Notes under the pieces: model-generated
Told to the model about the DNA's origin: nothing
The model's input: only the letters and a program-made list of their open reading frames with translations
Database searches by the model: none
NCBI GenBank assembly: GCA_023433585.1
Contig: JAEZCL010000172.1
Location: forward strand, 1-7,469
Source: Pseudomonadota bacterium
GTDB taxonomy: Bacteria; Pseudomonadota; Alphaproteobacteria; Caulobacterales; Caulobacteraceae
Direction: 5' to 3'
Length of the DNA: 7,469 nt
Program-made: the position numbers and the translations under genes
Shown: piece by piece, positions 1 through 7,469 of the stretch
How positions within the stretch are numbered: position 1 is the first letter of the stretch
Layout of the letters: each line of letters starts with the position of its first letter

Positions 1-7
1 TGGTCCC

Positions 8-30
8 CCTCCCCCGCGATGCGGGGGAGG
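8..30 (-). terminator. Perfect GC-rich hairpin after the permease gene
   Basis: Two perfectly complementary 10-base arms (8-17 and 21-30, cctcccccgc / gcgggggagg) enclose a 3-base loop. The hairpin begins 8 bases past the permease stop codon. On the minus strand it is followed by G-rich sequence and not by a T run, so it is not a textbook intrinsic terminator. It may still stop or stabilise the 3' end of the natAB-like transcript. It could also be one copy of a dispersed GC-rich intergenic palindrome; a looser relative lies at 3326-3355. Confidence 0.5.
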
Positions 31-38
31 AGAGGCTC

Positions 39-1496
39 TCAGGTCTCGCGCTTCAGCACCCGTCCCAGGGACGACCAACTCAGCTTGACGTCCGACAAGG
101 CCCCCGCACGGAAAGCGCGGCCGGACAGCCAGATCATCAGGGCCACGGTCGCGCCCATGGCCGCGATCGTGCCGACGATCTCGACCAGGGGCGGCCCCGA
201 CGGCGCGCGCGCGCTCATCAGGAACGGGGTGAAGAACGGAATCCACGACAGCACCTTGACCACCGTGGCGTCCGGATTGCGCATGGCCATCTGCATGACC
301 AAGAGCGGCACGATCAGGATCATCATGATCGGCCCGATCAGGGTCTGGGCGTCCCGCGGCGTTTCACAGAAGGCGCCGATGGCGGCGAACACCACCGCAT
401 ACATCAGGTATCCGCCGATCAGATAGGCGAACAGGTAGAACACCAGCCCGTCCTTCAGCAGCACCGCCGCCACATCGGCGCCGATCTCCGGGATCAGGGC
501 GGCGAAACCCGCCGCACCCAGGCCGCCCCAGGCCAGCAGCACCGTGCCCGTCAGGGCCGCCACCCCCAGCACCTTGCCCGCCAGGATCTCGGTGGGCGAG
601 GCCGAGGACAGCAGAACCTCCAGCACCTTGTTGGCCTTCTCCTCCATGACGCTGTTCATCAGCATCGAAGCGCCGGTCACCACCAGCGACCACAGCAGGA
701 ATCCGAGGGCGAACCCGATCACGCCGGGCAGGCGATCGCGCATGGCGACCTCGCCGCCGCTGACGCTGGCGGGTGAGAACAACTGAACCTCCGGTCGGAA
801 CAGGTCCACGTCGCGGATCAGGCCGGGATCGACCCCGGCGCGGGAAAGAACCTCACGACGGTTCACCTCGGCCAGGGCGCCGCGTACGGCGCGTTCGACC
901 GTGCGGTCCGTAGCGCGGGCCGCCCACACCACCGCCGAGGGCGCACCGTCCCGACGGCTCAGGATCACCACCGCGTCCAGCCGCTCGCCGTCATCCAGCC
1001 GACGCTCGCCCGCGAACCACGGCGCGACCCGCTCGCGCGCATCCTCAGCCGTCGCCAGACCGGCCAGTGCCTGCGGCGTTTCGACCAAACGCAGGCTTTC
1101 GCGAGGCGGTGTGAACCCAGCGGCGGCGCGCGGCGCAACGCGGCGCAGCTCGGTCAGCCCGGCCTGGGTCCCTTGCGCCTCAGCGATCCGGCGCACGGCC
1201 TCGGCGCCGTCCAGGCCCGCCTCGGTCACGGCGGCGTTGCGCATGGCTTCGGCCACAGCCTGCTCGCGCTCCACCGCCAGCGCCCGGCGCAACCCCTCGG
1301 ACAAGGCCGCCGTCTCGTCCGGCGGCGCCTCTTCGACCAGGGCCACGACGTGAACCGGCTCGGCCCGCTGCATCAGGACCGGTATGCCTCCGCCCAGCAC
1401 CGCAAAAAACGGCAAGGCCAGCAGCGACAGCCAGAACCCGACCGTGCGGGCGTAGGCCAGATATTCGCGGCGGGCGATCAGCAAGGCGCGGTTCAT
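39..1496 (-). CDS. ABC-2 type exporter permease, NatB-like
   Basis: This 485-residue inner-membrane protein is the membrane half of an ABC exporter. One transmembrane helix lies near the N-terminus (about residues 20-42). It is followed by a large, mostly hydrophilic, presumably periplasmic domain (about 43-257), then a cluster of about six helices (about 258-280, 305-333, 348-376, 385-405, 412-428, 438-458). The cytoplasmic stretch MEEKANKVLEVLLSSASPTE (284-303) is the conserved coupling region of NatB/ABC-2 permeases. The ATG at 1494-1496 overlaps the TGA of the upstream ATPase gene as ATGA, and a GGGGAG ribosome binding site lies 8 bases before it; together these set the start. The reading frame stays open to 1838, but that extension is a low-complexity Arg/Gly/Pro shadow of the ATPase gene. 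The substrate is unknown; sodium or drug/peptide export are family possibilities only. Confidence 0.9.
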   Translation of the reverse strand: MNRALLIARREYLAYARTVGFWLSLLALPFFAVLGGGIPVLMQRAEPVHVVALVEEAPPDETAALSEGLRRALAVEREQAVAEAMRNAAVTEAGLDGAEAVRRIAEAQGTQAGLTELRRVAPRAAAGFTPPRESLRLVETPQALAGLATAEDARERVAPWFAGERRLDDGERLDAVVILSRRDGAPSAVVWAARATDRTVERAVRGALAEVNRREVLSRAGVDPGLIRDVDLFRPEVQLFSPASVSGGEVAMRDRLPGVIGFALGFLLWSLVVTGASMLMNSVMEEKANKVLEVLLSSASPTEILAGKVLGVAALTGTVLLAWGGLGAAGFAALIPEIGADVAAVLLKDGLVFYLFAYLIGGYLMYAVVFAAIGAFCETPRDAQTLIGPIMMILIVPLLVMQMAMRNPDATVVKVLSWIPFFTPFLMSARAPSGPPLVEIVGTIAAMGATVALMIWLSGRAFRAGALSDVKLSWSSLGRVLKRET

Positions 1497-2449
1497 CGGG
1501 CGGTCTCCCCGTCGCGCGTCTCGGTCTGGTCCGGGTCCGCCCCGGTCAGGCCGATGAAGGCGTCGTGCAGGCTGGGTTCGCGCATCTGGAACGTGTGCAC
1601 GTCCAGGCCCTGCAGGAAGGCGGCCTTGAGCGCCTCGTGGCCCAGGGCGCCGGGCTTCAGGGCGGCGCGAAGGCGTTCCCCCTCCACCTCCACCGAGGCC
1701 ACTCCCGGCAGGGCCGCCGCCGCGTCCGCCGCGATGTCGCCCTCCAGCTCCAGGAAGCGGGGTGCGGTGGCCCGGGCCTCGTCCACCGTGCCCTCGAACG
1801 CCTTTCGGCCGCCGGCGATCAGCACCACCTTGTCGCACAGGCGCTCGGCGTGCTGCATGACGTGGGTCGAGAACAGGACCGTGGCTCCATTGGCGGCGAT
1901 GTCGCGGATCACGGTCTCCAGGCCCTGCTGGTTCACCGGATCGAGGCCCGAGAACGGCTCGTCCAGGATCACGAACTCCGGCTCATGGGCCAAGGCGGCG
2001 ATCAGCTGGACCTTCTGGGCCATGCCCTTGGACAGGTCCTTCATCTTCTTCTTCGCGGCGGCCCCCAGCCCCTGGGCCTCCAGCATGGCCCGCGCCCGCC
2101 TGCGGCCTTCGCTCAAGGGAACCCCCTTCAGCCCGGCGAAGAAGGCGATGGCGTCCACCGGCGTCATCTTGCGGTAAAGGCCGCGCTCTTCCGGCAGGAA
2201 CCCCAGCCGGTCGCGCACCCTGCGCCCATCATTCGCGCCCAGGATGGTGATGCGGCCCGAAGTCGCCGGCGCCAGGCCCAGGATCATGCGGATGGTCGAG
2301 GTCTTGCCCGCCCCGTTCGGCCCCAGGAAGCCGCAGATCGACCCCCTGGGAACCTCGAAGCTCAGGTCGCGGACGGCCTGGAAGGCGCCGTAGCGCTTGC
2401 TGACGTTCTGAAGTGCGAGCGCCGGGCCCATGCCGTCTCCCTGTTTCAT
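1493..2449 (-). CDS. ABC exporter ATP-binding protein, NatA-like
   Basis: This 318-residue cytoplasmic ATPase powers the permease encoded immediately after it. Visible motifs are Walker A GPNGAGKT (43-50), an ABC signature LSKGM (139-143), Walker B VILDE (160-164), a D-loop SGLD (167-170) and the H-loop histidine H196. The usual Q-loop glutamine position reads LPEERGLY (85-92), a variant typical of NatA/YhaQ-like ATPases. Residues about 225-305 resemble the C-terminal accessory domain of that group (DUF4162-like), ending EPSLHDAFIGLTG. The ATG at 2449 has a strong AGGGAGGAAGG directly before it. A second ATG at 2431 (residue 7) also has an AGGGAG 6 bases upstream and would give 312 residues, so the start is uncertain by six codons. 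The gene overlaps the permease by 4 bases, indicating translational coupling. It lies 56 bases after the M23 peptidase gene and may share its transcript. Confidence 0.93.
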   Translation of the reverse strand: MKQGDGMGPALALQNVSKRYGAFQAVRDLSFEVPRGSICGFLGPNGAGKTSTIRMILGLAPATSGRITILGANDGRRVRDRLGFLPEERGLYRKMTPVDAIAFFAGLKGVPLSEGRRRARAMLEAQGLGAAAKKKMKDLSKGMAQKVQLIAALAHEPEFVILDEPFSGLDPVNQQGLETVIRDIAANGATVLFSTHVMQHAERLCDKVVLIAGGRKAFEGTVDEARATAPRFLELEGDIAADAAAALPGVASVEVEGERLRAALKPGALGHEALKAAFLQGLDVHTFQMREPSLHDAFIGLTGADPDQTETRDGETAR

Positions 2450-2505
2450 CCTTCCTCCCTAGAGGAATTGCGAAGCCAAGGAAAAGCATCGTGACGGATC
2501 GGGTT

Positions 2506-3135
2506 TCACCCCCGCACGTGGTCGCCCGGGATGCGCACGGCGAACTCGCGGCCCAGATAGTCGGCGGGGTTCAGGCGGGCGCCGCCCCGGCGGATCTCGA
2601 AATGCAGGTGCGGGCCGGTGGAATAGCCGGTGGAGCCCACCTTGCCGATGGCCTGCCCCCCCGTCACCTGGGCGCCGACCTGGACATCCACCGCGCTCAT
2701 GTGGGCGTAGAAGCTGCGCAGGCCGTTGGGATGGTGCACCTCCACATAGCGGCCATAGCCGCCCCGATCGTGGCCCGCGGCCGTCACCACGCCTTCGGAG
2801 GTCGCCAGGATGGGCGTGCCCGTGGGCGCGGCGATGTCCACGCCCAGGTGACGGCGCGGTCCGCCCTCGCCCGGCAGGCTGCGCATGCCGAAGCGCGAAT
2901 TGACGGTATGGTCCCGCACCGGCAGGTCGAACAGGATGATGCGGATCGGCGGCCCCAGGTCCTCGACCTGGGCGATCAGGGGCGGCGCCATGGGGCCTTC
3001 GGCCGTGGGGGACGCGGCGGCGCCGGGCATGGCCTGGGGCGCGGCGGCCATGGCCATGACCGCGACGGCGCCCAGGCCCAGGGTCTGGCCGGAATGGGTG
3101 AGGAAGGACCTCGCTGTCGGCCATAGTCGTCGCAA
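2506..3135 (-). CDS. M23 family (LytM-type) metallopeptidase, exported
   Basis: This is a predicted periplasmic peptidoglycan endopeptidase, or a catalytic-fold regulator of amidases, of 209 residues from the TTG at 3133-3135. The M23 domain occupies about residues 75-195. The zinc and catalytic residues are all present: HLGVD (H96, D100), H145 in FYAHMS, and HLH (H176, H178), so it is probably an active enzyme. From the TTG start the N-terminus reads as a Sec signal: an RR start, hydrophobic core LGLGAVAVMAMAAA, then an alanine-rich cleavage region near AMPGAAA. A GGAG lies 9 bases before this TTG. The frame is open upstream to 3342, but it contains no ATG or GTG before residue 27 of the call. 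The upstream TTGs at 3342 and 3210 give Pro/Arg-rich N-termini without a signal, and the 3342 start lies inside a hairpin. The product is confident, the start moderate. No coiled coil or LysM domain is seen. Confidence 0.85.
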   Translation of the reverse strand: MRRLWPTARSFLTHSGQTLGLGAVAVMAMAAAPQAMPGAAASPTAEGPMAPPLIAQVEDLGPPIRIILFDLPVRDHTVNSRFGMRSLPGEGGPRRHLGVDIAAPTGTPILATSEGVVTAAGHDRGGYGRYVEVHHPNGLRSFYAHMSAVDVQVGAQVTGGQAIGKVGSTGYSTGPHLHFEIRRGGARLNPADYLGREFAVRIPGDHVRG

Positions 3136-3144
3136 GGGCGGCGG

Positions 3145-3148
3145 CTCC
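3145..3148 (-). promoter_or_regulatory. Ribosome binding site supporting the TTG start of the M23 gene
   Basis: GGAG on the minus strand lies 9 bases upstream of the TTG at 3133-3135. It supports this unusual start codon, the only one that puts a signal peptide at the N-terminus. The motif is short and could be chance in this GC-rich sequence. Confidence 0.4.
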
Positions 3149-3325
3149 GTCGGCGGCGTGCAGGGATGTGCAGGCTCGTTGGGAAAGGCCGCCGTCAGGA
3201 CCGCGATCAACGCGGCCGACCTTCCGTGGGAAGGCGATGGCGACCGGACGAAACGCCCTTGTGTGGACCTGATGCGGCCATTTATGGGCGCCGCCCGCGA
3301 CAGACCGACGCAGCGACGGAACCCG

Positions 3326-3355
3326 CCGCCCTCCCCCCGCAAGGGGAGAAGGCGG
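3326..3355 (-). terminator. Bulged GC-rich hairpin after the autotransporter gene
   Basis: Outer arms ccgcc (3326-3330) and ggcgg (3351-3355) and inner arms ctcccc (3331-3336) and ggggag (3343-3348) pair, with a two-base bulge (3349-3350) and a 6-base loop. It begins 34 bases after the autotransporter stop. No T run follows on the minus strand, so terminator function is plausible but unproven. Its core resembles the hairpin at 8-30. Confidence 0.45.
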
Positions 3356-3359
3356 TCAG

Positions 3360-3401
3360 GCTCGGAACGGCAGGTTCAGAACGACAGGCTCAGAACGACA
3401 G
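3360..3401 (-). repeat. Three tandem copies of a 14-bp repeat across a stop codon
   Basis: On the plus strand the copies are gctcggaacggcag (3360-3373), gttcagaacgacag (3374-3387) and gctcagaacgacag (3388-3401). The second differs from the third at one base and the first at two. The copy at 3388-3401 contains the TGA stop of the autotransporter gene (3390-3392) and its last codons (Leu-Ser-Phe); the other two lie in the 3' untranslated region. The 14-base period is not a multiple of 3, so the repeats do not extend the frame. Confidence 0.8.
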
Positions 3402-5213
3402 ACTCAGGGCCACCATCCCCACATGGCTGTCGGCCGCATCGGCGAAACGGCCGCGATAGCCCACGTCCAGGGTCAGCCGCTCGGCCAGTCGCGCATTGAC
3501 GCCCACATTGACCATGGCCTGTTGCGACAGCGGATTGTCGAACTGGGTGGCCAGGGCCTGGGCCGGATTGAGCGCGAGGCCAATCCTCACCGCGTCGGCG
3601 TCGTCGCTGACCAGGTCGCGGTAGCCGCCCTCGGCGTAAAAGCCGAAGGCCGGGCCGCCGCCCTCCAGCCTCAGGGCGATCTCGGCCGTCACGCCCTCGA
3701 CGGTGCGCTGGGCGACATCGTGCCGGGCCGCCGGGCCGCTTTCGGCGTAACCGTCCACGTCGGCGCTGACCCAGGCCAGGGCCGCGCGCGGCGACAGGCT
3801 GAGGCCGCCCATGTCGAACCAGGTTCCGGCCTGAACCCGGGCGCCGGTGGTGACGGCGCGGGTCTTGCCGATGTGCACCACCGGGGTCAGGGCGGTCAGG
3901 CGGGCGATGTCGTCGAACCGGTCGCTGGACACGCCCGCGACGCCGTTGACGAACCAGGCGTCGGACCGCCAGCCGGCCCACAGGTCCAGGCCCACGCTTT
4001 CGATGTCGGCGGCCAGGCGTCCGGCGGCCATATCCCCCTCGTCAAAGCCGAGCCCCATGCCGATCCGCCAGTTCGAGGAGGGCATGTGCTCAAGCTGGAA
4101 GCGGGCGCCCCAGGTCTCGACCTCGGCGGCGGCGGCGGCTCCGCGCGCGTCGAACTCGGTGGAGTCATAGACCACCGAGGCGGACACCACATTGCCCATG
4201 GACCAGGCGTTCCGGCTCGACAGCCGCGCCGAGCCGTCTTCCAGCGCCCGCTCGCGGTGGCGGAAGGCGGTCTCGCCCAGCACCGTCGTCTGAGCGCCCG
4301 CATCGCCGTAATACATGTAGTCCAGCGCCAGGTTGGCCATGGCCCGATGGCCCGTCGCGGTGGGATGGACCCCGTCGAAATAGAAATAGTCGTCCGGATT
4401 GGCGCAGACCGTCATCAGAGTCTGGTTGAAGCAGGCGTCGGTGGCGTTGGTGACGCCGAACAGGCCGGGATTGGCGGCAAAGAAATCCGCAGCGGTCTTC
4501 AGGTCCATCAGGATGATGTTGCTGTTCGGATTGGCCGCCGCCACCGCGAACAGACCCTGGCTGAGGGCGGCGTTGAAGGTGTTGGTGGCGGTTCCGGAGA
4601 TGCCCTGGGCCGGGCCGCCCCGGAACTGCGGCGTGGCCGCCAGGTCAGGCAGGTTGCTGACCAGGATCGTTCCCGCGCCCGCGCCCGCCACGGCGTTCAC
4701 CAGGCCCGCCACGTCGCCCGCCGCGCCCGTCGCCGCGCCGTTCAGGAACCCGAGCGGGTCCGCCGGGGGCGTCGTGGCGATGGTCTGGATGGCCTGGAAG
4801 ATGTTGTTGGCGCCCCCCAGGATGCTGACCAGGTCGCCCGAACCGAACGTGCCGCCGCCCGCCAGATAGGCCTGAAGCTGCACCTGCATGCCCGGCGGCG
4901 TCATGGACGCATCAGTGCGCGCGCCGCCGAAGGCGTAGTTGACGCTGCCCGCCGTCGTGCCGAAACCGGTGGTGCTGAAGCCCAGCAGTTCGGTGAACAC
5001 CCGCCCGTTCGAGAACCGGCCCTGCCAGTAGATGGGCGCGGGCGGATTGGCCCCGCCGGTGAAGCCGTAGAGGTTGCCGTTGTCGCTCAGACTGTCGCCG
5101 AAGACGATCAGGCGGTCATAGGATTGGGCCTCGGCGGTCTGCGGCGCGGCGGCCAGGCAGACGGCCCCCAGGGCGGCGGCGAGCGCGGACGCGGCGACGG
5201 TGTGACGTGACAT
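3390..5213 (-). CDS. GDSL esterase/lipase autotransporter
   Basis: This 607-residue surface protein has a GDSL/SGNH esterase passenger carried on its own outer-membrane beta-barrel, like P. aeruginosa EstA. A Sec signal occupies about residues 1-29 (cleavage after AEA, before QSYDR). Block I FGDSLSDNGN contains nucleophile S41. Block II is NYAFGGA (92-98). Block III is GGANN (N136 as oxyanion Asn, with the usual following Asp replaced by Asn). Block V DGVHPT gives D280 and H283. Cysteines 261 and 270 just before block V could form a disulfide. A hinge (about 305-330) leads to an autotransporter beta-domain that ends in VALSLSF with the terminal Phe expected for Bam recognition. The likely substrate is an acyl ester such as a lipid, but specificity cannot be read. 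I chose the ATG at 5211-5213 because GGGAGGA sits 7 bases upstream. An ATG five codons earlier lacks a binding site and lies at the foot of a stem-loop. Confidence 0.92.
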   Translation of the reverse strand: MSRHTVAASALAAALGAVCLAAAPQTAEAQSYDRLIVFGDSLSDNGNLYGFTGGANPPAPIYWQGRFSNGRVFTELLGFSTTGFGTTAGSVNYAFGGARTDASMTPPGMQVQLQAYLAGGGTFGSGDLVSILGGANNIFQAIQTIATTPPADPLGFLNGAATGAAGDVAGLVNAVAGAGAGTILVSNLPDLAATPQFRGGPAQGISGTATNTFNAALSQGLFAVAAANPNSNIILMDLKTAADFFAANPGLFGVTNATDACFNQTLMTVCANPDDYFYFDGVHPTATGHRAMANLALDYMYYGDAGAQTTVLGETAFRHRERALEDGSARLSSRNAWSMGNVVSASVVYDSTEFDARGAAAAAEVETWGARFQLEHMPSSNWRIGMGLGFDEGDMAAGRLAADIESVGLDLWAGWRSDAWFVNGVAGVSSDRFDDIARLTALTPVVHIGKTRAVTTGARVQAGTWFDMGGLSLSPRAALAWVSADVDGYAESGPAARHDVAQRTVEGVTAEIALRLEGGGPAFGFYAEGGYRDLVSDDADAVRIGLALNPAQALATQFDNPLSQQAMVNVGVNARLAERLTLDVGYRGRFADAADSHVGMVALSLSF

Positions 5214-5220
5214 TCCTGAT

Positions 5221-5226
5221 CCTCCC
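5221..5226 (-). promoter_or_regulatory. Ribosome binding site deciding the autotransporter start
   Basis: GGGAGG on the minus strand lies 7 bases before the ATG at 5211-5213 and directly next to the stem-loop ending at 5227. The alternative ATG at 5226-5228 has no purine-rich site before it, so translation most likely begins at the downstream ATG. Confidence 0.75.
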
Positions 5227-5277
5227 ATCGGCCGTCGGGACGCGGCCGTTGAGCGGCAGTGTGCCCCGACGCCCGAT
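5227..5277 (-). promoter_or_regulatory. Stem-loop between serB-serA fusion and autotransporter
   Basis: Arms of 13 bases (5227-5239 and 5265-5277) pair at 12 positions, with one C-C mismatch at 5232/5272. The 25-base loop carries a further small stem (5245-5248 with 5254-5257). The structure starts 37 bases after the fusion-gene stop and ends at the base before the autotransporter ribosome binding site. It could terminate or protect the upstream transcript (no T run follows), or act as a leader structure controlling translation of the autotransporter. Confidence 0.5.
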
Positions 5278-5314
5278 CAGTTCAAGATGCCGCTAGGGAA
5301 GCTTGGGTCGGAAT

Positions 5315-7228
<1,914 letters not shown>

Positions 7229-7239
7229 GCCTTCCCTTT

Positions 7240-7257
7240 ACCCGCCTCTTCGCGGGT
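7240..7257 (-). promoter_or_regulatory. Small leader hairpin before the serB-serA fusion
   Basis: Perfect 6-base arms (acccgc 7240-7245, gcgggt 7252-7257) enclose a 6-base loop. The hairpin ends 3 bases upstream of the GGGAAGG ribosome binding site of the fusion gene. It could influence translation, or it could be the 3' hairpin of the upstream gene. Short GC-rich hairpins arise easily by chance in this genome, so the call is tentative. Confidence 0.35.
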
Positions 7258-7319
7258 GCAGCAATGCGTCAGGCCGTCAATCAGGGCCGATTCAGGGGCA
7301 TTTTTTCTTCAGCCGGGTT

Positions 7320-7469
7320 TCAGCGCGTCTCCTGCGACCGCTGGTGTTCCAGGACCGCGGCGCCCACGGCGGCGGCGATGACCGCCAAGGCCACCAGCGC
7401 CCCGCCCTCGCGGGCATGGTCGCGGGCGAAGCGGCCGGCGCCCGTCGCGCCCTCGCGCGCCAGGCGTCC
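7320..7469 (-). CDS. C-terminus of a probable single-pass membrane protein (partial)
   Basis: A minus-strand frame is open from the right edge of the window to the TGA at 7320-7322, giving the last 49 residues of a gene whose start lies outside. The stretch is charged (REG, RFARDHAREG), then has one hydrophobic helix of about 18 residues rich in Ala and Val (GALVALAVIAAAVGAAVL), and ends with a short polar tail EHQRSQETR. This pattern fits a C-terminal membrane anchor. I do not recognise the family. Support for coding is the continuous frame with a membrane-helix pattern, the shared strand and the 91-base gap to the fusion gene; with so little sequence it remains uncertain. Confidence 0.55.
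   Translation of the reverse strand, partial: GRLAREGATGAGRFARDHAREGGALVALAVIAAAVGAAVLEHQRSQETR

Larger units (their letters stand above)
3136..3389 (-). other. Leader region between autotransporter and M23 genes
   Basis: This 254-base stretch holds two copies and the start of a third of the 14-bp repeat at the autotransporter end, and the hairpin at 3326-3355. It also has a small AT-rich island around 3279-3286 (CATAAAT on the minus strand) that could be a -10 element for the M23 gene, though I see no convincing -35 box 17 bases upstream. The M23 reading frame runs on through most of it. Base composition and amino-acid content of that extension (Pro, Arg and Ser rich) look non-coding. Confidence 0.4.

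Noticed and set aside
1497..1838. N-terminal extension of the permease frame by 114 codons
   Set aside because: It is Arg/Gly/Pro low complexity and lies wholly within the ATPase gene. The ATGA overlap, the ribosome binding site and the family N-terminus all place the start at 1496.
2459..3124. Minus-strand frame of 221 codons overlapping the M23 gene, beginning with ATG at 3124
   Set aside because: The product is His/Arg/Gly/Pro-rich without motifs. The overlapping frame encodes the intact M23 zinc site.
3423..5210. Long plus-strand open frame (595 codons) opposite the autotransporter
   Set aside because: It has low-complexity Gly/Arg/His composition and no recognisable domain; it is a shadow of the minus-strand gene.
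5214..5228. Upstream ATG giving a 612-residue autotransporter
   Set aside because: It has no ribosome binding site and sits at the foot of a stem-loop, and it would place GGSG before the signal peptide. The ATG at 5213 has an ideally spaced GGGAGG.
7258..7306. Possible promoter for the fusion gene: TTGACG on the minus strand (7275-7280) with an A6 tract upstream (7301-7306)
   Set aside because: There is no acceptable -10 element 16-18 bases downstream of the TTGACG. The A-tract is suggestive but not enough.
7260..7306. Plus-strand terminator ending in TTTTTT at 7301-7306
   Set aside because: I could not find a stable stem directly before the T run, and no plus-strand gene precedes it.

Overview
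The window is high-GC bacterial DNA (roughly 70% by eye) with every recognisable gene on the minus strand. The GC content, the GC-rich hairpins after genes, a GDSL-esterase autotransporter and the codon use fit a Caulobacterales-type alphaproteobacterium such as Brevundimonas. This is inference from style, not a database match.

The layout is described here in transcription order, from high to low coordinates. A truncated gene enters from the right edge (7320-7469) and contributes only the C-terminus of a probable single-pass membrane protein. After a 91-base gap with a small leader hairpin comes a 637-residue gene (5315-7228). It fuses a phosphoserine-phosphatase-like HAD domain (SerB type) to a complete E. 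coli-type D-3-phosphoglycerate dehydrogenase with its C-terminal ACT domain (SerA). The first and last steps of the phosphorylated serine pathway are thus joined in one polypeptide, with no serC in view. Next is a secreted GDSL esterase/lipase autotransporter (3390-5213). Its ribosome binding site directly abuts a 13-bp-arm stem-loop, and its stop codon lies inside a 14-bp tandem repeat. A second GC-rich hairpin follows, then an M23 (LytM-type) metallopeptidase that probably starts at TTG (2506-3135). The final pair is an ABC exporter: a NatA-like ATPase (1493-2449) and a NatB-like permease (39-1496), overlapping as ATGA. A perfect 10-bp hairpin lies just after the permease stop.

Functionally the window splits into serine biosynthesis (SerB-SerA fusion) and cell-envelope functions: surface esterase, peptidoglycan hydrolase and an ABC exporter of unknown substrate. 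The most noteworthy item is the SerB-SerA fusion. All key catalytic residues of both enzymes, and the serine-binding residues of the ACT domain, are present. I cannot tell from sequence alone whether this architecture is already described. I saw no CRISPR array, tRNA, rRNA, insertion sequence or phage gene.
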